Of a stretch of DNA of 64,000 bases, positions 9,246-16,629 are shown one piece after another. The position numbers and the translations under genes are program-made. The number at the start of each line of letters is the position of its first letter. Position 1 is the stretch's first letter. Source of the DNA: Bacteroidia bacterium (GTDB lineage Bacteria > Bacteroidota > Bacteroidia > Flavobacteriales > Flavobacteriaceae); assembly GCA_030428865.1 (NCBI GenBank), contig JAUIEK010000001.1:62001-126000 (forward strand), read 5' to 3'. Under the pieces are notes generated by a model. The model worked only from the letters and a program-made list of their open reading frames with translations. It was not told where the DNA came from and did no database searches.

Positions 9246-10642
9246 TAAGAAAGATTGTTTTGCCTGTTTTTCTCGTGCAACCTCTCAATATAACTTCGGG
9301 CTTCTTTCATCACTTTTGGTGCAAGAAAAATAGTTGTTATCATGGTTGGTATAGCCATTAAAGCAAAAAAACTATCAATAAGACTAATCATCATTTTTAA
9401 TGAGGCTGTTGCCCCTAAAACAATACTTACTATATAAAAATAATTATAGTATTTCTTCTTGTTGGCTCCAATTAAAAAAGAAAGTGCTTTTGTACCATAA
9501 TAAGAATATGAAAACAGAGAAGAAATACTAAAAACGGCAACACACAATAACAATAAATACTTTCCATAGCCAGGCATTGTGTTTTCAAAAGCTGTAGCTG
9601 TTAAGGTTACACCATTTGCATCTGTTGTTTGCCAAACACCTGTTACCAAAATGGCTAATGCTGTTAAAGTACATACAACAATCGTATCAATAAAAGGGCC
9701 TAACATAGCAACCAAACCTTCTCTTACAGGTTCAGCTGTTTTGGCTGCGCCATGTGCCATTGGTGCAGTTCCAATACCTGCTTCGTTTGAAAAAGCACCT
9801 CGTTTTATTCCGTGTATAATTAATGCTCCTAAAACGCCACCAAATGCAGCGTTAGGGTTAATATAGTTTGCCTGAAATGCATCCGTAAAAATCAAACTAA
9901 CATACTTTGGCACCACATCTATATGAACAACCAAAATAATAGCAACCAATACAAAATAAAGCAGCACCATTGCCGGAACCATTTTGGCCGTTACTTGCCC
10001 TATTCGTTTTAAACCTCCTAGTATTACAAAAGAGGTAATAACAACCAATACAATTCCTATAACAAGATTAGAAATGATTCCTGTTTGAATTCCGTTAGGT
10101 ACTAGTGCAATGTCGTTTACTGCTTGGGTTAATTGATTTACGTTAAAAACAGGCAAAGCTCCTACCATAGCACACACACTAAAAAAAGCAGCTAATGGCT
10201 TCCGTTTTTTGCCAAAACCTTCTGTAATAAAATACATCGGGCCTCCTTGGAGTTCTCCTGCGCTATCTTTACCACGATACAAGACTGCCAATGTAGAAGT
10301 AAAAAATTTGGTAGACATGCCAACAATGGCACTAACCCACATCCAAAATATAGCTCCTGGTCCGCCAACGGCAATTGCAACAGCAACACCCGAAATATTT
10401 CCCATGCCTACAGTTGCAGAAAGCGCTGTGGTTAACGCTTGAAAATGACTAATTTGTCCAGGATCATTTGGGTTGTCATATTTTCCTCTTAGCACTTGTA
10501 TAGCATGACCAAAAAACCGAAACGGAAGAAATCTTGAAAGCACAAGAAGATATAGACCTCCTCCTATTAGTAAAATCAGTAGTGGAATTCCCCAGATAAA
10601 ATCAGAAAGAGAAGAAAAGAAGTCTTCTAAAAATTGTTTCAT
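9245..10642 (-). CDS. alanine/Na+ symporter (AGCS family)
   Basis: This 465-residue transporter of the alanine or glycine:cation symporter family has about 10-11 membrane helices. Family signatures are visible in the N-terminal half (GNISGVAVAIAVGGPGAIFWMW) and in the middle (KRGAFSNEAGIGTAPMAHG). It probably imports alanine or glycine with sodium. It overlaps the upstream LD-carboxypeptidase by four bases (ATGA type). Coupling with a peptidoglycan peptidase suggests recovery of D- or L-alanine from cell-wall turnover, which is inference. Confidence 0.9.
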   Translation of the reverse strand: MKQFLEDFFSSLSDFIWGIPLLILLIGGGLYLLVLSRFLPFRFFGHAIQVLRGKYDNPNDPGQISHFQALTTALSATVGMGNISGVAVAIAVGGPGAIFWMWVSAIVGMSTKFFTSTLAVLYRGKDSAGELQGGPMYFITEGFGKKRKPLAAFFSVCAMVGALPVFNVNQLTQAVNDIALVPNGIQTGIISNLVIGIVLVVITSFVILGGLKRIGQVTAKMVPAMVLLYFVLVAIILVVHIDVVPKYVSLIFTDAFQANYINPNAAFGGVLGALIIHGIKRGAFSNEAGIGTAPMAHGAAKTAEPVREGLVAMLGPFIDTIVVCTLTALAILVTGVWQTTDANGVTLTATAFENTMPGYGKYLLLLCVAVFSISSLFSYSYYGTKALSFLIGANKKKYYNYFYIVSIVLGATASLKMMISLIDSFFALMAIPTMITTIFLAPKVMKEARSYIERLHEKNRQNNLS

Positions 10643-11646
10643 TTAAACTGTAGGGTAGATTGGGTTTTAGAAACGTTTATGGTTACTTCTCTTCCAAAAA
10701 GTAACGCTCGGTTATCTGGCTCGTGTCCTGCAGGGAAATTAAAAAGAACAGGAAAATTATACTCAGCAAAAACATCTAATATAAGCTCTTCAACAGAGCT
10801 ACCCCATTTAGTAGTATTTCTTCGTATTTTGCTCATATCGCCTACAATTACTCCTTTAAGCTTATCAAAATAACCTGCACGCTTTAAGCTTTGTAACACG
10901 CGATCTACATGGTATTTATATTCGCCTATTTCTTCTATAAAAAGAATGTTACCAGCTGTGTTTAATTGGCTTTTGCTACCCAGCATAGTAAGTAAAAGCG
11001 TAAGGTTTCCTCCAACCAATTTACCACTGGCTTCTCCTTCTTTGTTGTATTTTGATCCTGAAACTTGGTACGAAAGTTCCTTGCCAAATAAAGCTTTTTT
11101 AAGTGATTGAATACTTTGCTGAATTTCTTCTTCTTCAAACCAAAAGCTAGAACCCATCATTGCGTGAATGGTTTCGTAACCCAGATTGTTAAGGTGATTA
11201 TGAAATGCTGTAACGTCTGAATATCCAATAATCCATTTAGGGTGTTTAGCAAATTTTGTAAAATCTAACCTATCTAAAATACGCACACTACCATAACCGC
11301 CTCTAGCACACCAAATGGCTTTTACGTTTGGGTTATCTAACGCTGCTTGAAAATCTGACGCTCGTTCTGCATCTGTGCCTGCAAAATGATGGTTTTGGTT
11401 ATACATATTTTTGCCCACTACTACATGCAAACCCCAGCTTTTAGCAACTGTAATTGCCTTATCTATATACGGTTTTTTGTTACGTAAAATACCGGCAGGT
11501 GCTACAATGGCAATAGTATCTCCTTTTTTTAAGTAGTTTGGTGCTAGTAAGCGAGTACTATCTTTTTGCGCATTGTTTTGTGCAGATACCATAAAAAAAG
11601 AAAACAGCCACAAAAGAATGGGTACAAACCGTGTACGCTTCTTCAT
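10639..11646 (-). CDS. S66 family LD-carboxypeptidase, exported
   Basis: This 335-residue serine peptidase of family S66 would remove the terminal D-alanine from muropeptides. The predicted catalytic residues are Ser143 in GYSD, Glu238 in LFIEEI and His308 in GHEPDN. Unlike the cytoplasmic LdcA of E. coli it starts with a signal peptide (residues 1-23, ending MVSAQ), so it probably acts in the periplasm or is envelope-bound. The symporter gene overlaps its stop codon. The terminator at 11693-11730 separates it from the peptide gene behind it. Confidence 0.88.
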   Translation of the reverse strand: MKKRTRFVPILLWLFSFFMVSAQNNAQKDSTRLLAPNYLKKGDTIAIVAPAGILRNKKPYIDKAITVAKSWGLHVVVGKNMYNQNHHFAGTDAERASDFQAALDNPNVKAIWCARGGYGSVRILDRLDFTKFAKHPKWIIGYSDVTAFHNHLNNLGYETIHAMMGSSFWFEEEEIQQSIQSLKKALFGKELSYQVSGSKYNKEGEASGKLVGGNLTLLLTMLGSKSQLNTAGNILFIEEIGEYKYHVDRVLQSLKRAGYFDKLKGVIVGDMSKIRRNTTKWGSSVEELILDVFAEYNFPVLFNFPAGHEPDNRALLFGREVTINVSKTQSTLQFK

Positions 11647-11692
11647 GTAAATTGGTTTTTGTAAAAGTATTTATTTTGTAACAGTATACAAA

Positions 11693-11730
11693 AAACACTC
11701 CCAAAAGTTTTAAAACTTTTGGGAGTGTTT
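11693..11730 (-). terminator. long perfect hairpin, terminator of the first peptide gene
   Basis: A perfect 38-base palindrome has 19-base arms starting AAACACTCCC. On the minus strand the stem is followed by six T residues, so it acts as a terminator for minus-strand transcription from the peptide gene at 11811-11984. The preceding 14 bases (CAGTATACAAAAAA on the plus strand) and nearly the whole hairpin are repeated at 12246-12297. Confidence 0.75.
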
Positions 11731-11810
11731 AGAGTGAAGAATAATTTTTAAATACCCTTCAGGAATAAATAAATTATCCCCTAGCCTCCACTATGATAGA
11801 TAAATCACTT

Positions 11811-11984
11811 CTATACGCAGTACCTCGAATACCTCATCATCAAATTTACCCTTCCTCGTAGTGAGGTAAAAGGATAAAGAATTTTAAACTCCCATGAAGC
11901 ACATGAGCCTCCAAAAAATGGATCTCCACCATTAACAACATTTAATTGCTCTTTTGTAAGGGCTTTGTCTTTAAAATTTTTCAT
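11811..11984 (-). CDS. double-glycine leader peptide precursor 1 (57 aa)
   Basis: This short gene encodes a 57-residue peptide. The 20-residue leader MKNFKDKALTKEQLNVVNGG has the double-glycine pattern (L-x4-L-x3-NGG) typical of secreted peptides cleaved by C39 proteases. The 37-residue core starts DPFFGGSCAS and ends MMRYSRYCV. It has exactly two Cys, at precursor positions 28 and 56, and is net basic. A second GG lies at 25-26. The leader closely matches that of the 55-residue peptide at 12536-12703, and both genes diverge from homologous starts of a C39-like/VKOR gene. It could be a bacteriocin, a signalling peptide or another exported small protein. The partner gene on this side is only a remnant. 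Confidence 0.8.
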   Translation of the reverse strand: MKNFKDKALTKEQLNVVNGGDPFFGGSCASWEFKILYPFTSLRGRVNLMMRYSRYCV

Positions 11985-12029
11985 TTTTGTAATCGTTTTA
12001 AATTAAATACTTCGTCACACATTAGTCGG

Positions 12030-12060
12030 CAAATGTAGTAAAAAAAATTTATATTTGAAA
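12030..12060 (-). promoter_or_regulatory. promoter of peptide gene 1
   Basis: Reading the minus strand, TTTC is followed by exactly 19 bases and then TACATTTG, a full TAnnTTTG -7 element, 46 bases before the ATG. The -33 element shares bases with the -7 box of the opposite promoter. The same layout is conserved at 12747-12777. Confidence 0.55.
12050..12057 (+). promoter_or_regulatory. -7 box (TATATTTG) of the truncated C39-like gene
   Basis: The octamer matches TAnnTTTG 31 bases before the ATG of the 32-codon remnant. It is conserved in the intact copy at 12767-12774, so the remnant may still be transcribed. Confidence 0.45.
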
Positions 12061-12087
12061 TTAACTAGCTGGCTTACAGAAACAAGC

Positions 12088-12186
12088 ATGAAAAATCATG
12101 TAGAAATTACACTACAAAACTTAATAACACGGCTGCAGGTAAAGGTACACGCAAACACCATTTACAATTACCTTCAAATACAATAG
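12088..12186 (+). pseudogene. truncated 5' copy of the C39-like/VKOR gene (32 codons)
   Basis: This fragment starts MKNHVEITLQNLI exactly like the intact gene at 12805 and runs for 30 homologous codons, with substitutions such as Lys14 to Thr and Leu18 to Val. It then stops with TAG. DNA similarity to the intact copy ends at about 12178, six bases before the stop codon. Everything encoding the rest of the C39-like, VKOR and thioredoxin domains is absent. It is best read as a remnant of a duplicated peptide-plus-enzyme cassette. A functional 32-residue peptide cannot be excluded, because start site and promoter are kept. Confidence 0.8.
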
Positions 12187-12259
12187 AAAAAAATACCCAC
12201 AAGAGAATAATTATAAATCACGTATTCTTTTTCATATAAATATGATTTCAGTATACAAA

Positions 12260-12297
12260 AAACCCTCCCAAAAGTTTTAAAACTTTTGGGAGGGTTT
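12260..12297 (-). terminator. second copy of the long perfect hairpin
   Basis: A perfect 38-base palindrome begins AAACCCTCCC and differs from the one at 11693-11730 by one compensated base pair. Its flank (CAGTATACAAAAAA) is also shared. T-runs follow on the minus strand only, so it points as a minus-strand terminator, yet no intact minus-strand gene ends nearby. The next one, peptide 2, has its own hairpin at 12485-12524. Confidence 0.6.
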
Positions 12298-12484
12298 AAT
12301 TTTAATAGTTTAAATTAATACTTAATGCCATCTTAAAGTTAGTAAAAAATAACTAATTGATGAAGTGGCGATAAAATTTGATTATGCTTTTAGGATTCGA
12401 TAATCGTATAAGTATTAATCTCCCTTCAAGTAAAAACACCTCCATTCTCTTTTTAAGAAAATGTTCAATTATAAAAATTTATTT
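12298..12484. other. non-coding gap between two terminators
   Basis: I see no supported gene in this 187-base stretch. A 30-codon minus-strand frame at 12353-12445 could be a decayed peptide core but has no leader. Confidence 0.5.
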
Positions 12485-12524
12485 AAAAAAAATACCCCTA
12501 AAAATTTTTAGGGGTATTTTTTTT
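12485..12524. terminator. terminator of peptide gene 2
   Basis: A perfect 40-base palindrome has arms of eight A, TACCCCTAAAAA and the complement. It sits 11 bases after the stop of the 55-residue peptide gene. T-runs on both strands mean it could act in both directions. Confidence 0.8.
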
Positions 12525-12535
12525 AAAGCCATAGG

Positions 12536-12703
12536 CTATTTACAATACGTATTGTAAATCCTAGTATGATGTGCAGAACCACAGTCCTTACCCGCTTTAG
12601 CCAAAAGACAATAACTGCTATTTTTGTCAGGTTTTTGGTCAGTTCCACCGTTAAAGTTTGTCAATGCTTTTTTGCTAAGCACTTTGTTTTGAAAATTTTT
12701 CAT
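12536..12703 (-). CDS. double-glycine leader peptide precursor 2 (55 aa)
   Basis: This short gene encodes a 55-residue peptide. Its 20-residue leader is MKNFQNKVLSKKALTNFNGG. The 35-residue core runs from TDQKPDKNSS to RIYNTYCK, with Cys at precursor positions 32, 41 and 54, and is net basic. The leader shares MKNF, Lys7, Leu9, Lys11, Leu14 and NGG with the peptide at 11811-11984. The cores are very different except that both end Tyr-Cys-X. The gene is divergent from the intact C39-like/VKOR/thioredoxin gene, 101 bases apart, and has a strong hairpin directly after its stop. Three Cys leave one unpaired after one intramolecular disulfide, so dimerisation or a free thiol is possible. The function is unknown. 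Confidence 0.8.
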   Translation of the reverse strand: MKNFQNKVLSKKALTNFNGGTDQKPDKNSSYCLLAKAGKDCGSAHHTRIYNTYCK

Positions 12704-12746
12704 TTTTGTAATTGTTTTGAATTAAATACTTCATCACACAATAGCG

Positions 12747-12777
12747 TAAAAGTAGTAAAAAAAAATTATATTTGAAA
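12747..12777 (-). promoter_or_regulatory. promoter of peptide gene 2
   Basis: On the minus strand TTTC is followed by 19 bases and TACTTTTA, a near match to TAnnTTTG, 43 bases before the ATG. The layout is the same as at 12030-12060. Confidence 0.5.
12767..12774 (+). promoter_or_regulatory. -7 box (TATATTTG) of the C39-like/VKOR gene
   Basis: The octamer matches TAnnTTTG 30 bases before the ATG at 12805. It overlaps the -33 element of the divergent peptide promoter, so the two genes may compete for RNA polymerase or be switched together. Confidence 0.5.
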
Positions 12778-12804
12778 TTAACTAGCTGACTGACAGATAC
12801 AAAC

Positions 12805-14418
12805 ATGAAAAATCATGTAGAAATTACACTACAAAACTTAATAAAACGGCTGCGTTTGAAGGTAGCTGCAAACACCATTTACAATTACCTTCAAACGCAT
12901 CCGGCATATCCTAGTTTGGCATCTATAAGTGATGCTTTACATCAGTGGAACATACCAAACCTAGCGGTACAATTAGATCTGGCAGATCTTACCGAAGTTA
13001 CGTATCCTATACTAGCACATCTGCAAACAGATACAGCTGTTTTTGTGGTTGTTACGCAATTTAGTGTTAAGGAAATACACTACATACATCCTTCTCTTGG
13101 CAATGTAAAAGAAACAATAGCAGAATTCGAAAAAAAATGGACGGGTGTTGCATTACTTGTAGAAAAAAACACACACTCAGGAGAAAAAGATTGGAAAAAA
13201 ACACAACAACAGCATTTTTTAAAAAAAATAAAATGGTTTGGTGTTGCCACAATTGCACTGTTATTATTTGCTTTTCCTTTTTTTACAGAAAAAAACACCT
13301 TTTTTAGCACCAATTATTGGCTACTACTTGCACTAAAAACAATAGGAATACTTACTACTTACAACTTAGTAAAACTTACCCTAGGCGGCACTAGCAAATT
13401 TGCTGATGCTGTTTGCACGCGTGGTAAAAAAACTAGTTGTGCTAACGTACTGCAATCTAAAGCTGCTTTTTTGTTGCCTGGCATTTCTTTTTCTGAGCTA
13501 GGTATTCTTTATTTTATAGGCGGCTTTCTTAACTTATGGCTTGGTGTATTTACAGTAAACACCTCTTTTTTATTATGGGCGTTAGCCATAATGAGTGTTG
13601 TGGGCGTGCTGTACAGTTTTTTTTCGTTATGCTATCAAGCTTTTGTAATACGGCAATGGTGCCCATTATGTGTGTTGGTACAAATCGTTTTTTGGTTAGA
13701 GCTAGGAGTGACTTATCCGTTTCTTTTAGAAGGAATTCCAAATATTTCTTTAACTTCTTTATACCCAATACTAATTGGATTTGGCGCTCCTTTAATTGGT
13801 TGGGTTCTTATAAAACCCATCCTAAAAAGAAGTATTGAGCTTTCTCATACCGCTAAAAAATTAAAGTCATTTCAGTACAATTCACAAATATTTATGAGTT
13901 TACTGCAAGAACAACCTCCTGTAAATACAGCGCTGTTTTCTACAGAAATGCAATTGGGAGATGTTAACGCTAAAACTACGTTAACGATAATTACTAATCC
14001 CTCTTGCAAAGCTTGTAAAAAAGCACATCAGGAAATTGAGCATTTACTACATCAGTTCCCAGAAGGATTGCAAATTGTATTTCGATTTGTTCCTTTTGAT
14101 GATCTTGATGAAACAGGAATCATCATTATTAAAACACTTTTAAGTTATGTGCTTAAAGGAGAATCTCAAAAAGCTTTTGAAGCCTTAAGTGCTTGGTTTA
14201 AAAACCAAAATCTTAAAAAGTGGCAAAAACAATATCAAACATCTTATACCATTCCTGAGGTGACTCAATTATTTGAAGCACATTTAAAATGGTGCGAAAT
14301 AAGTGAAGTTATTGCAACACCCAGTTTTTTCCTTAATGGATACAAAGTGCCCGAACAATATAGCTTGCCTGATTTATCTGTTCACATTAGAAATTTAATT
14401 GCCAGTTTAGAACAATAA
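12805..14418 (+). CDS. C39-like / VKOR / DsbA-like fusion, predicted peptide disulfide-forming enzyme
   Basis: This 537-residue membrane protein has three parts. Residues 1-120 resemble a peptidase C39 domain (HPAYPSLASISDAL, then a C39-like end EFEKKWTGVALLVE) but contain no Cys, so the domain cannot be a Cys protease. Residues about 145-340 are a VKOR domain with membrane helices, the loop pair Cys204/Cys212 and the CPLC active site at 286-289. Residues about 380-537 are a thioredoxin/DsbA-like domain with CKAC at 401-404, a cis-proline motif ATPSFF and an extra Cys497. VKOR plus thioredoxin fusions make disulfides using quinone. The neighbouring gene encodes a Cys-containing double-glycine peptide, so I infer that the C39-like domain binds the leader and the rest oxidises the core. 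Similar fusions exist in Bacteroidota. Confidence 0.85.
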   Translation: MKNHVEITLQNLIKRLRLKVAANTIYNYLQTHPAYPSLASISDALHQWNIPNLAVQLDLADLTEVTYPILAHLQTDTAVFVVVTQFSVKEIHYIHPSLGNVKETIAEFEKKWTGVALLVEKNTHSGEKDWKKTQQQHFLKKIKWFGVATIALLLFAFPFFTEKNTFFSTNYWLLLALKTIGILTTYNLVKLTLGGTSKFADAVCTRGKKTSCANVLQSKAAFLLPGISFSELGILYFIGGFLNLWLGVFTVNTSFLLWALAIMSVVGVLYSFFSLCYQAFVIRQWCPLCVLVQIVFWLELGVTYPFLLEGIPNISLTSLYPILIGFGAPLIGWVLIKPILKRSIELSHTAKKLKSFQYNSQIFMSLLQEQPPVNTALFSTEMQLGDVNAKTTLTIITNPSCKACKKAHQEIEHLLHQFPEGLQIVFRFVPFDDLDETGIIIIKTLLSYVLKGESQKAFEALSAWFKNQNLKKWQKQYQTSYTIPEVTQLFEAHLKWCEISEVIATPSFFLNGYKVPEQYSLPDLSVHIRNLIASLEQ

Positions 14419-14481
14419 CTAGCGTGTTATTTGTTTGACATTTTAGGTAAAAATTCAAAAATATCTTCAAAAGTGTTTTTG

Positions 14482-14489
14482 TACTTTTG
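14482..14489 (+). promoter_or_regulatory. candidate metG -7 box (TACTTTTG)
   Basis: The octamer matches TAnnTTTG 20 bases before the chosen ATG of metG at 14510. The TTG at 14492 would lie almost on the predicted transcription start, which argues for the ATG. Confidence 0.45.
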
Positions 14490-14509
14490 CCTTGCAAAAA
14501 CCACAACTT

Positions 14510-16561
14510 ATGAGTTCTCCTCAAAGATATACCATTACTGCTGCGTTGCCCTATACAAATGGTCCTATTCATATTGGCCATTTAGCTGGTGTTTATATTC
14601 CTGCTGATATTTATGCACGTTATTTGCGATTAACAGGAAATGACGTAGCTTATATCTGCGGAAGCGATGAGCATGGCGTAGCAATACCGATGAGGGCAAA
14701 AAAAGAAGGTGTTTCTCCAAAAAATATTATTGATAAATACCATATAATCATAAAAAAATCGTTTGAAGATTTTGGTATCTCTTTTGACAATTACTCAAGA
14801 ACATCATTACCTGTTCATCATAAAACAGCTTCAGATTTTTTCTTAAACCTATACAATAAAGGCGAATTTATAGAAGAAGTTACCGAGCAGCTTTTTGATG
14901 AAAAAGCCAACCAGTTTTTAGCCGATCGTTTTGTTATAGGAACGTGTCCAAAGTGCGGTTTTGAAGAAAGTTATGGTGATCAATGCGAAAATTGTGGTAC
15001 AAGCCATAATGCAACAGATTTAATCAATCCTAAATCTGCTATTACAGGAAGCAAACCCACGCTTAAACAAACCAAACACTGGTTTTTGCCTTTAGATAAA
15101 CACGAAGATTTTTTACGAAAGTGGATTTTAGAAGGCCATAAAAATGATTGGAAACCCAATGTGTACGGACAAGTAAAATCTTGGATTGATGATGGTTTAC
15201 GACCAAGAGCCGTTACACGTGATTTGGATTGGGGTATTCCTGTACCTGTTGATGGCGGAGATGGCAAAGTACTCTATGTTTGGTTTGATGCGCCTATTGG
15301 TTACATTTCCTCTACAAAAGAATGGGCAGAAAAAGAAGGAAAAAATTGGGAGGATTACTGGAAAGATAATAGCACAAAGCTGGTTCATTTTATAGGAAAA
15401 GATAATATTGTGTTTCACTGTATCATTTTTCCTGCTATGCTAAAAGCACATGGAGATTTTATTCTTCCAGAAAACGTTCCTGCTAATGAGTTTTTAAATT
15501 TAGAAGGCAATAAACTATCCACTTCTAAAAACTGGGCGGTTTGGTTGCATGAATATTTAGAAGAATTCCCCGATCAACAAGATGTGCTTCGTTACACATT
15601 AACTGCCAATGCTCCTGAAAATAAAGACAATGATTTTACTTGGAAAGATTTTCAGGCAAGAAACAACAATGAGTTGGTTGCTATTTTTGGGAATTTTATC
15701 AATCGTGTAGCGGTTTTAACACATAAGTATTTTAACGGAATTGTTCCTGAACCTAGTGACTTTTCTGATTTTGATGAAGAAACACTAGAAAGTTTAAAGA
15801 ATTTTCCTGCCATTATTGGTAAATCAATCGAACGATATCGGTTTAGAGAGGCTTCACAAGAATTAATGAATTTGGCAAGACTTGGTAATAAGTATTTAGC
15901 AGATGAAGAACCCTGGAAAAAGATAAAAGAAGATGAAAGCCGAGTAAAAACCATTATGTATGTTGCCTTGCAAATTGCTGCTAGTTTGGCTGTGGTTTCA
16001 GAACCATTTTTACCGTTTACATCTGCAAAACTAAAATCGATTTTACAGTTGAATCAGTTGACTTGGAATGATGTTTCTGAAAAAAATTTATTACTGCCTG
16101 TTGGTCATCAAATTGGAAAATCAGAATTATTATTCTCAAAAATTGAAGATAAAACAATAGAAACACAGCTTGCTAAATTAGAAGCGACCAAGCAACTAAA
16201 TGAACAGTCTAACAAAACTATTGAGCCTCAAAAAGAAACCATTGAGTTTGATGATTTTTTAAAGATGGATATTCGTGTAGGTACAATTTTAGAAGCACAA
16301 AAAGTACCAAAAACCAAAAAACTATTGCAATTAAAAGTAGATGTTGGCATTGATGTTAGAACCATTGTTTCAGGTATTGCAGAAAGTTTTTCTCCTGAAG
16401 AGGTTGTTGGGCAACAAGTAACTGTACTTACAAACTTGGCTCCAAGAAAAATTCGTGGAGTTGAAAGCCAAGGAATGATTTTAATGACCGACACTCCTGA
16501 AGGAAAACTAGCTTTTATAGAGCCTTCACAAAAGGTTAATAATGGAGAATTTATTGCTTAA
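14510..16561 (+). CDS. metG: methionine-tRNA ligase
   Basis: This 683-residue MetRS charges tRNA-Met. It has the class I HIGH motif as HIGH in [10 protein letters not shown] and a zinc knuckle with four Cys (CPKCGF and CENCGT). The KMSKS loop appears as KLSTS. A C-terminal tRNA-binding domain ([21 protein letters not shown]) is fused, as in the long bacterial form. I start at the ATG at 14510 because the upstream TTG at 14492 is only seven bases from a predicted -10-type element. Confidence 0.95.
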   Translation: MSSPQRYTITAALPYTNGPIHIGHLAGVYIPADIYARYLRLTGNDVAYICGSDEHGVAIPMRAKKEGVSPKNIIDKYHIIIKKSFEDFGISFDNYSRTSLPVHHKTASDFFLNLYNKGEFIEEVTEQLFDEKANQFLADRFVIGTCPKCGFEESYGDQCENCGTSHNATDLINPKSAITGSKPTLKQTKHWFLPLDKHEDFLRKWILEGHKNDWKPNVYGQVKSWIDDGLRPRAVTRDLDWGIPVPVDGGDGKVLYVWFDAPIGYISSTKEWAEKEGKNWEDYWKDNSTKLVHFIGKDNIVFHCIIFPAMLKAHGDFILPENVPANEFLNLEGNKLSTSKNWAVWLHEYLEEFPDQQDVLRYTLTANAPENKDNDFTWKDFQARNNNELVAIFGNFINRVAVLTHKYFNGIVPEPSDFSDFDEETLESLKNFPAIIGKSIERYRFREASQELMNLARLGNKYLADEEPWKKIKEDESRVKTIMYVALQIAASLAVVSEPFLPFTSAKLKSILQLNQLTWNDVSEKNLLLPVGHQIGKSELLFSKIEDKTIETQLAKLEATKQLNEQSNKTIEPQKETIEFDDFLKMDIRVGTILEAQKVPKTKKLLQLKVDVGIDVRTIVSGIAESFSPEEVVGQQVTVLTNLAPRKIRGVESQGMILMTDTPEGKLAFIEPSQKVNNGEFIA

Positions 16562-16629
16562 ATAAACATTTACTATATTCGTGACCTTGCAAAAAATACG
16601 AGGTCTTTTACGCCTCTCAATAACTAAAA

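Noticed and set aside
11693..12524. Inverted hairpins as ends of an insertion sequence or MITE
   Set aside because: No transposase or target-site duplication is seen. Position after genes and T-runs fit terminators better, though a dispersed repeat cannot be excluded without a genome search.
11811..12703. Lanthipeptide or radical-SAM peptide cluster
   Set aside because: No LanB, LanC, LanM, radical-SAM or YcaO gene lies in the window, and the cores are not Ser/Thr/Cys-rich in the lanthipeptide way.
12566..12775. Plus-strand frame of 69 codons across the second peptide gene
   Set aside because: It lies antisense to the double-glycine peptide gene and its promoter, has no recognisable domain and starts with two Met after no ribosome-binding signal.
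12805..14418. Active peptidase or ABC exporter of the C39 type
   Set aside because: The N-terminal domain has no Cys, and no ATP-binding motif or ABC permease follows. VKOR and thioredoxin motifs account for the rest.
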